This document shows positions 6,476 to 11,176 of a stretch of DNA of 11,176 bases, in pieces. The number at the start of each line of letters is the position of its first letter. Within the stretch, counting starts at the first letter, position 1. Both the position numbers and the translations under genes were made by a program. The stretch comes from an uncultured Clostridia bacterium (GTDB lineage: Bacteria > Bacillota > Clostridia > Christensenellales > Borkfalkiaceae). The stretch spans positions 1-11,176 of the forward strand of contig CALWBJ010000134.1 in assembly GCA_944376035.1 (NCBI GenBank), read 5' to 3'. The notes beneath the pieces were generated by a model. That model had not been told where the DNA came from. It did no database searches and saw nothing but the letters and a program-made list of their open reading frames with translations.

Positions 6476-6663
6476 TATGCTTCTTATAAAAACCTTATTT
6501 AACAATTAGTGTACGGCAGTCGGAAAAAACGTAAATTACGCAAGCATTTAAGCACTACAAGCACCGAAACGATTACACGGAGTGTATTTAACAGCGGAGA
6601 GGAAAAACAAGTCGGGGCTTTTTTAAAACGGAATTTTACTTAATATCTTTAAGGAGAGTATTT

Positions 6664-6927
6664 ATGAAAATAAAAGACGGATTTATATTGCGCGAGGTGG
6701 CCGGCAGTTTCATAGTCGTCGCCGTGGGGGACAGGGCGAAGGATTTTAACGGTATAATAAATCTTAACGAGACGGGCGCGTTTCTGTGGGAAAGGCTTAG
6801 TAAAGGCGCGGACGAAAATCAACTTAAAGAGGCGCTTCTTGCGGAATATGACGTCGATGAGAATACCGCTGCGGCGGATATTAAAAATTTTGTTTCTAAG
6901 TTAGAGGAGGCCGGACTTCTTAAATAA
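6664..6927 (+). CDS. PqqD-family peptide-chaperone-like protein
   Basis: This small protein of 87 residues has the PqqD fold pattern, the RiPP recognition element type that binds leader peptides. The N-terminal strands MKIKDGFILREVAGSFIVV lead into the hallmark LNETGAFLWERL (34-45), then an acidic helix ending in FVSKLEEAGLLK. Length is typical for stand-alone PqqD. A strong SD AAGGAGA (6651-6657) precedes the ATG by 6 bases. It lies 14 bases upstream of the DUF1846 gene and downstream of the HprK-like gene, a pairing seen in other Firmicutes. No radical SAM enzyme, protease or cyclase accompanies it here, so its partner peptide or protein is unknown. Confidence 0.9.
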   Translation: MKIKDGFILREVAGSFIVVAVGDRAKDFNGIINLNETGAFLWERLSKGADENQLKEALLAEYDVDENTAAADIKNFVSKLEEAGLLK

Positions 6928-6941
6928 CAGTCCCTGTACGT

Positions 6942-8432
6942 ATGATGGAAAAAGTGGGTTTTGACACAAAGAAATATCTTCAACTTCAATCGGAAAAAAT
7001 ACTCGAACGTATATCCATGTTCGGGGATAAACTTTATCTTGAATTCGGCGGCAAACTTTTTGACGATTATCATGCGTCGAGGGTTTTGCCCGGTTTTGAG
7101 CCGGACAGCAAGATAAAAATGCTTTCCCAACTTAAAGACAAAGCGGAAATTTTAATTTCCATAAACGCCGGGGATATAGAGAAAAACAAACTGCGCGGCG
7201 ATTTAGGCATTACATACGACAGCGAGGTTTTAAGGCTTATAGATATATTCCGCAGTAAAGGATTTTACGTGGGAAGCGTAGTCCTCACATGTTTTGCTTC
7301 TCAGCCTGCCGCAGAGGCGTTCAGAAAGCGTCTGGAAATGCTCGGGATAAAAGTTTATAAACATTACACCATAGAGGGCTATCCTTCGGAAGTCGAGAAA
7401 ATAGTAAGCGAAGAAGGTTACGGGAAAAACGAATACGTGGTAACTACAAGACCGCTTGTCGTGGTTACCGCACCGGGACCCGGAAGCGGAAAGATGGCGA
7501 CCTGTCTTTCTCAACTTTATCACGAACACAAGAGGGGCATTCAGGCGGGGTATGCCAAATATGAAACCTTCCCCATATGGAATCTGCCGCTCAATCACCC
7601 TGTAAACGTAGCGTACGAGGCCGCTACTGCCGACCTTAACGACGTCAATATGATAGACCCGTTTCATCTGGACGCATACGGTACGATGGCGGTCAACTAT
7701 AACCGCGACGTGGAGATATTCCCCGTACTTTCCGCTATGCTTAAAAAGATAATGGGCGAGTCACCTTATAAATCACCTACCGATATGGGCGTCAATATGG
7801 CGGGGTACGGGATAATAGACGACGAAGTTGTGAGAGAGGCTTCCAAACAGGAAATAATACGCCGCTACTTTGAGGCGCAATACAGCGCGAGAAAAGGCAG
7901 CGTAGGCAAAGAAGTGGTGTCTAAAATAGAAATACTTATGCAGAAGATGCAGATTACCGTTTTCGACCGTGCCGTCGTCGAACCCGCGAGGAGGAAGGAA
8001 GAGGAGACCGGGGCTCCGGGATGTGCTCTTCAACTTAACGACGGGCGCATAGTTACAGGTAAAACGGGAAAACTTCTCGGAGCGAGCGCCGCTACTATTC
8101 TGAACGCGCTTAAAGTGCTCGGAGACGTAGATGATAATATAGACATAATTTCATCCGCGGTAATAGAGCCTATACAGAGACTTAAAGTAGAGCATATGGG
8201 GTGCGCAAATCCGCGTTTACATACTGACGAGATACTTTTATCACTTGCAATGAGCGCCGTAACAAACCCCATAGCAAAGATAGCCATGGAACAGTTGGAT
8301 AAACTTAAAGGCGCGCAACTGCACTCTACCGTGATTTTGTCGCATGTGGATAAGCAGACGTTAAAGAAACTCGGTATCGAGGTTACCTGTGAACCCAAGC
8401 GCCAGACAGACGCGCTTTTCAGTGCGAATTGA
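6942..8432 (+). CDS. DUF1846 (UPF0371) family protein
   Basis: This is a full-length member (496 residues) of the UPF0371/DUF1846 family, a conserved bacterial protein whose biochemical role is not established. Recognisable segments include KVGFDTKKYLQLQSEKI (4-20), LYLEFGGKL (31-39), the glycine-rich P-loop-like APGPGSGKMATCLSQ (177-191), and the highly conserved block QAGYAKYETFPIWNLPLNHP (201-220) with NVAYEAATADLNDVNMIDPF after it. No signal peptide is present, so it is cytoplasmic. No SD precedes the ATG pair at 6942/6945; the only GGAGG is about 30 bases upstream inside the PqqD gene, which suggests translation coupled to that gene. Transcription ends at the hairpin 30 bases after the stop. 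The link to HprK-like and PqqD genes is unusual. Confidence 0.95.
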   Translation: MMEKVGFDTKKYLQLQSEKILERISMFGDKLYLEFGGKLFDDYHASRVLPGFEPDSKIKMLSQLKDKAEILISINAGDIEKNKLRGDLGITYDSEVLRLIDIFRSKGFYVGSVVLTCFASQPAAEAFRKRLEMLGIKVYKHYTIEGYPSEVEKIVSEEGYGKNEYVVTTRPLVVVTAPGPGSGKMATCLSQLYHEHKRGIQAGYAKYETFPIWNLPLNHPVNVAYEAATADLNDVNMIDPFHLDAYGTMAVNYNRDVEIFPVLSAMLKKIMGESPYKSPTDMGVNMAGYGIIDDEVVREASKQEIIRRYFEAQYSARKGSVGKEVVSKIEILMQKMQITVFDRAVVEPARRKEEETGAPGCALQLNDGRIVTGKTGKLLGASAATILNALKVLGDVDDNIDIISSAVIEPIQRLKVEHMGCANPRLHTDEILLSLAMSAVTNPIAKIAMEQLDKLKGAQLHSTVILSHVDKQTLKKLGIEVTCEPKRQTDALFSAN

Positions 8433-8461
8433 TTAAAAAATAAAGGTTTTTAATTATATCC

Positions 8462-8500
8462 CCGCGCCTGCGGTTACTGCCGCAGGCGCGGTATTTTTAT
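8462..8500 (+). terminator. intrinsic terminator after the DUF1846 gene
   Basis: A 12-bp perfect GC-rich stem (8462-8473 with 8480-8491, loop TTACTG) is followed by TATTTTTAT. It lies 30 bases after the stop codon and ends the transcript begun at 5574-5602. Confidence 0.9.
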
Positions 8501-8671
8501 ACTCGGACATTTTTTGTCAGATGAGGTTTAATTCTATCGTATATTTATCGGATTGACATAGAATATCTGTTTACAGAATGAAAATAATAACCGTTTAATT
8601 TTTCCGAAAATTCATTGTGATTTATAAATTAGTTTAATTATATATAATTTATATAAATTTTAAAATTAAAA

Positions 8672-8700
8672 TTGACAAGGCCGATTTCTTGTGTTATAAT
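8672..8700 (+). promoter_or_regulatory. perfect consensus sigma-A promoter
   Basis: TTGACA (8672-8677), 17-base spacer, TATAAT (8695-8700): an exact match to consensus in both boxes and spacing. Transcription would start near 8707, about 20 bases before the ATG at 8729. This suggests strong, largely constitutive expression of the next gene. Confidence 0.9.
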
Positions 8701-8728
8701 CAAAAAAAAGGTGTGGGAGGAGGTTCAT

Positions 8729-9526
8729 ATGAGCCCTTTAATGATCGTTTTAATTATAGATGCGGTCTTGCTCGCAGCGCTTTTAATAGTATTGCTCGTT
8801 AAGTATTGCGCAAAGATAAACAAAGCGGATCAGCAAGAAGTTGCGGAAGTAGCCGAAGAAGTAGGTGAGGAGAGCGTTCCGGAAGAGTGCGAGTCGGGAG
8901 TGCAGGAAGAATGTGCTGCCGAAGATGCAGTGAGCGGTGAGGAAGTTTCTGCTTCGGAAGACGCGGTTAAAGAGGAAGAAGTTTCCGCTGCGGCAGAGGA
9001 GACTGTAAGTGAAGAGGAAGTTGAAGAAGACTCGGATGACTCGGAAGACGAATCCGACGATGACGAAAAACTTGTTATCGGCGGGCTTAATATAAACAGC
9101 GATTCCAAGCGCACGCCTTTTTATGAAAAGATGCTTTATGCCGAAAAGAAGACGCAGGAATATTATAACACTCTTTATAATGCGTTTTTGATGTACAGAA
9201 GAATCAATCCGAGAGTATCGGTAAAATTTGTTTCCTTCCGTTTCGGAAGAGACTTAATCGCCAAAATTACTCTTCACGGTAAGACTATGAAACTGCATCT
9301 CGCGCTTGATGTTAACGCGTATGAGGAAAACGTTTATTTCCAGAAAGACCTGTCTGCGAAAAAGGCTTACGCGGAAGTTCCGTTTACCGTAAAAGTCAAG
9401 AGCGAAAGAGGTCTTAAAAACGCGCTTAAACTTATAGACGCGCTCATGCTCACAAAAGGCGTGGAGAAAAAGGCGCGCCATTATGTGGTTGACAGTATAG
9501 AAAAACTTAAAGCCTTGAAAAAATAA
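8729..9526 (+). CDS. membrane-anchored protein with acidic linker and conserved-looking basic C-terminal domain
   Basis: Function not recognised. One transmembrane helix at the very N-terminus (about 4-25) is followed by KYCAKINK. Then comes a long, very acidic low-complexity linker (35-113, Glu/Asp/Ser/Ala with repeated EEVSA-type units). Residues 125-265 form a Lys/Arg-rich globular part containing FYEKMLYAEKKTQEYY, YRRINPRVSVKFVSFRFGRD, KITLHGKTMKLHLALD, and RGLKNALKLIDALM. I recall similar C-terminal modules in other gut Clostridia proteins but no described function. The in-frame TTG at 8672 falls inside the promoter -35, so it cannot be the start. ATG 8729 has an excellent SD, GGGAGGAGG at 8715-8723, 5 bases away. 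The gene stands alone between terminators. Confidence 0.85.
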   Translation: MSPLMIVLIIDAVLLAALLIVLLVKYCAKINKADQQEVAEVAEEVGEESVPEECESGVQEECAAEDAVSGEEVSASEDAVKEEEVSAAAEETVSEEEVEEDSDDSEDESDDDEKLVIGGLNINSDSKRTPFYEKMLYAEKKTQEYYNTLYNAFLMYRRINPRVSVKFVSFRFGRDLIAKITLHGKTMKLHLALDVNAYEENVYFQKDLSAKKAYAEVPFTVKVKSERGLKNALKLIDALMLTKGVEKKARHYVVDSIEKLKALKK

Positions 9527-9550
9527 GTTAAAGAATATTTGATTTAATTA

Positions 9551-9600
9551 AAAACGCTTTTATAAAACAGGATAACTGTTTGGTAAAAGCGTTTTTGTAT
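9551..9600 (+). terminator. terminator after the acidic membrane protein
   Basis: A long hairpin (9551-9562 with 9584-9595 outer, 9565-9570 with 9576-9581 inner, loop GATAA) overlaps and is followed by T-rich sequence. It starts 24 bases after the stop. The run of A on the other side means it could also terminate minus-strand transcripts. Confidence 0.8.
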
Positions 9601-9657
9601 TTTATATTTATTTTATATTTATTTAATATTTATATTTATTTTAATTTATATTTTGAT
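9596..9657. repeat. AT-only low-complexity repeat
   Basis: Nearly pure A/T sequence made of recurring TTTATATTTA-like units with variable spacing. It lies between the terminator and the regulator remnant. No gene or clear signal is visible in it. Confidence 0.6.
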
Positions 9658-9662
9658 TACGA

Positions 9663-9936
9663 TTATTTTTTACGCCGGGTAAATATTCCCGATAAAATCA
9701 TAACAGCGCTCGCGCAAATAAGTAAGTAATCCGAAAAAATAGTGTCTGGGTTATATTCTGGAAGTATTTTTCCCCGATGGCGCGGTTAAAAGTTCGTGTT
9801 CGGAAATTTCAAGCGCCGCACAAATAGATTGAATCATGGATATGTCGGGATAGGATATTCCGCGTTCCCATTTAGATACGGCAAATTTTGTTACGTAAAG
9901 CATTTGGGCAGGTTGTGATGTCAATAGACCGTCAGT
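9663..9936 (-). pseudogene. remnant of an XRE-family HTH regulator with C-terminal membrane segment
   Basis: Read on the minus strand, residues from 9936 down give GLLTSQPAQMLYVTKFAVSKWERGI-like helix-turn-helix sequence. It covers the recognition helix (VTKFAVSKWERG), SYPDISMIQSICAALEIS and HELL. The frame reaches a stop at 9751-9753. Dropping one A from the A-run opposite 9767-9771 restores a frame running through YNPDTIFSDYLLICASAVMI, a transmembrane-like segment, to RRKK and a stop at 9663-9665. The first 10-15 residues of the HTH domain are missing: a TAG lies just upstream (9937-9939), and the only in-frame ATG (9901-9903) is inside the HTH. Two lesions (5' loss and a frameshift) support a decayed gene rather than a working repressor. 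Confidence 0.7.
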
Positions 9937-10042
9937 CTACAATAAGTATTTTATAAAAAAAGAGACTATATTATATAATTTCGAGTTTAATACTGCGCAA
10001 AACGTGCAAATAATTTAAAATTTGATTATACCGATTGTTTTA

Positions 10043-10071
10043 TTGACTAATTTTATTAAGTTTGCTATAAT
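10043..10071 (+). promoter_or_regulatory. sigma-A-type promoter for the isomerase gene
   Basis: -35 TTGACT at 10043-10048, 17-base spacer, consensus -10 TATAAT at 10066-10071. The leader would be about 70 bases, AT-rich, with no obvious structure. The stretch from 9937 to 10042 shows only AT-rich DNA. Confidence 0.8.
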
Positions 10072-10148
10072 ATTTTTAAATCTCGTATTAAAGTTATAAA
10101 AGTTATTAAAAATTATATTATCAAAATTAAAGAATGAGGAGTGAAAAA

Positions 10149-10859
10149 ATGAAACGTAAAATCAGAACGCCGTATTTTGAAATAGGAACGAAAAATTACA
10201 TATGGGGAGACAAGGTACTCGAATACGCAAAAGCGGCGGACGCTGCGGCAAAGAAATATGATATAGACGTACTTTTTATAACTCCTGCAACCGAAATAAG
10301 ACGGGTAAAGGAAAATACTGAAAATCTTATAATCATTGCTCCGTATATGGATACATTGCGTCCCGGCAGAGGTATGGCCGATATATTGCCCGAAGGACTT
10401 AAAGACGCGGGCGCGGAAGGAGTGGTAATAAATCACTGCGAAAAGCCCATGTCGTTGCCGCAGATGAAAAAGACCATAGAACGTGCGCGTGAACTTGATT
10501 TTATAGTATTTGCATGTGCCGATACGGTTGACGAAGCAAAGGCTATTGCGCAACTTCATCCCGATATAATCAATCCCGAGCCCAGCGAACTTATAGGCGG
10601 AACGGGAAACGGCGTAAGCAGTATGGGATATGTGAAAGAGGTCATTAAGTCCATAAAAGAAATAGACCCTGATATATTAGTCGAGCAGGCGGCGGGTATA
10701 ACCAACGGCAAACAGGTATACGACTTCATAATGGCGGGTTCTGAAGCGGCAGGCGCGGCATCCGGCATTATGAACGCAAAAGACCCGATAGCAATGATTT
10801 ACGAAATGATTGAAGCCACCAGAAAAGCGGCTGACGACCTAAAAAAACAAGAGGAATAA
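10149..10859 (+). CDS. archaeal-type triose-phosphate isomerase-like protein (TIM barrel)
   Basis: Its closest pattern is the short (about 225-residue) archaeal-type triose-phosphate isomerase, interconverting dihydroxyacetone phosphate and glyceraldehyde 3-phosphate, rather than the 250-residue bacterial TpiA. The expected catalytic set is present: Lys15 in TKNY, His96 in NHCEKPMSL (NHSE-like) and Glu147 in EPSELIG. The phosphate-binding ends QAAGI (180-184) and GAASGI (202-207) are also present. GGTGNG follows ELIG where GTG is usual, so loop and substrate may differ; another sugar-phosphate isomerisation is possible. An ATG at 10134 exists, but its own codons form the SD (AGGAGTG, 10137-10143) for ATG 10149, 5-7 bases on, so 10149 is chosen. 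It is a single-gene transcript with its own promoter. Confidence 0.8.
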   Translation: MKRKIRTPYFEIGTKNYIWGDKVLEYAKAADAAAKKYDIDVLFITPATEIRRVKENTENLIIIAPYMDTLRPGRGMADILPEGLKDAGAEGVVINHCEKPMSLPQMKKTIERARELDFIVFACADTVDEAKAIAQLHPDIINPEPSELIGGTGNGVSSMGYVKEVIKSIKEIDPDILVEQAAGITNGKQVYDFIMAGSEAAGAASGIMNAKDPIAMIYEMIEATRKAADDLKKQEE

Positions 10860-11040
10860 ATTATAAATATTATTTTACTTATAAAATTAATAATTTTTTT
10901 TAACCTTTTACATAATAATGAAAGAAACGCTTGGGTAAATTATTGAAAACCTTATTCATTGTAATCTGTGATATAAATTTTTTTAATATTACTGGTTTAT
11001 ATAAATGGTATAAGCGGAAAAGGAGAAAAGTTAGATAGGG

Positions 11041-11084
11041 AGAGCGCCCCCGCGGATAATATATCCGCGGGGGCGCTCTTTTTT
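11041..11084 (+). terminator. strong intrinsic terminator
   Basis: A perfect 18-bp GC-rich stem (11041-11058 with 11062-11079, loop ATA) is followed by an uninterrupted T-run to 11084. It lies about 180 bases after the isomerase stop. The AT-rich gap (10860-11040) holds no convincing gene; an AAGGAG near 11022 has no start codon at a suitable distance. Confidence 0.92.
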
Positions 11085-11117
11085 AACTTATAACAATCTT
11101 AATATTTTATAGTTTAA

Positions 11118-11176
11118 TTATTTATCTCTTCTTGTCTGTTGGAGAGTGTAGTGAACGTCGTCGGCTTTTTCTTCGT
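11118..11176 (-). CDS. C-terminal end of an unidentified protein (partial)
   Basis: On the minus strand one frame from the window edge reads EEKADDVHYTLQQTRRDK and stops at TAA (11120-11118). Its mix of residues looks protein-like, while the alternative frames are Lys/Arg/Ser/Thr-rich and less natural. Only 18 residues are available, so no family can be given. It converges on the isomerase gene, with the terminator at 11041-11084 between them. Confidence 0.45.
   Translation of the reverse strand, partial: EEKADDVHYTLQQTRRDK

Noticed and set aside
6509..6643. Lasso-peptide precursor between the kinase-like and PqqD genes
   Set aside because: The short frame lacks the YxxPxLxxL-type leader and a Gly-start core with an acidic residue at position 7-9. 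No cyclase or leader protease is present. It is kept only as a weak candidate of unknown type.
8830..9114. Minus-strand Ser-rich frame of 94 codons
   Set aside because: It is the mirror of the Glu/Asp-rich linker codons of the acidic membrane protein, with no independent support.
9596..9657. Replication origin or attachment site in the AT-rich repeat
   Set aside because: No DnaA-box set, integrase gene or flanking direct repeats are visible. It is plain low-complexity sequence.
10113..10559. Minus-strand frame of 148 codons opposite the isomerase
   Set aside because: It is antisense to a recognisable enzyme, and its translation is a Tyr/Phe/Arg-rich mixture typical of a shadow frame.
10860..11040. 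Small RNA or small gene upstream of the terminator at 11041-11084
   Set aside because: Only weak promoter-like matches and very short frames (such as six codons near 10918) are visible. The stretch can be explained as the AT-rich 3' untranslated region of the isomerase transcript.

Overview
The window looks like chromosomal DNA from a low-to-mid GC, probably uncultured, gut-type Clostridia/Firmicutes bacterium. This is inferred from gene style: AT-rich intergenic DNA, strong Shine-Dalgarno (SD) sites on several genes, sigma-A-type TTGACA-17-TATAAT promoters, a UPF0371/DUF1846 protein, a lipoprotein ApbE and an HPr-kinase-like/PqqD pair. I cannot name a genus. There are no tRNA or rRNA genes, CRISPR arrays, transposases or phage genes.

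Layout. Positions 2-106 hold the 3' tail of a plus-strand gene. A tandem repeat and a strong hairpin follow, and then a minus-strand membrane-anchored calcineurin-like phosphoesterase (315-1466). Two divergent promoters share a perfect inverted repeat at 1570-1602. The plus-strand one starts a leader with a 12-bp intrinsic terminator and competing pairings, followed by an ABC uptake operon: substrate-binding lipoprotein (1790-2914), permease (3016-3768) and ATPase (3765-4403). A convergent lipoprotein ApbE flavin transferase (4470-5528, minus) follows and appears to be leaderless. Divergent from it, 5759-8432 holds an HPr-kinase-like protein, a PqqD-like protein and a DUF1846 protein, ending at a terminator. 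Next comes a perfect-consensus promoter driving a membrane-anchored, very acidic protein of unknown function (8729-9526). Then come an AT-rich stretch, the remains of an XRE regulator (minus), an archaeal-type triose-phosphate-isomerase-like gene (10149-10859) with its own promoter, a strong terminator, and the C-terminal tail of another minus-strand gene.

The most notable observation is that the substrate-binding protein is circularly permuted. The part that normally forms the C-terminal half of NMT1/SsuA-like binding proteins, including the LPEPAAS segment and a DDFYY tail, comes first after the lipobox and a Gly-rich linker. The normal N-terminal half (KTLSVYAPDGAP to DLKGKRIGV) comes last. 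The partner permease and ATPase genes are intact. The leader upstream looks like an unassigned attenuator or riboswitch.

How the genes may work together: the ABC operon is probably an importer of a small nutrient of unknown identity. ApbE would covalently attach FMN to exported proteins. The kinase-like/PqqD pair resembles peptide-modification partners, but no maturase, protease or convincing precursor peptide is present. The acidic membrane protein and the isomerase are each transcribed alone.
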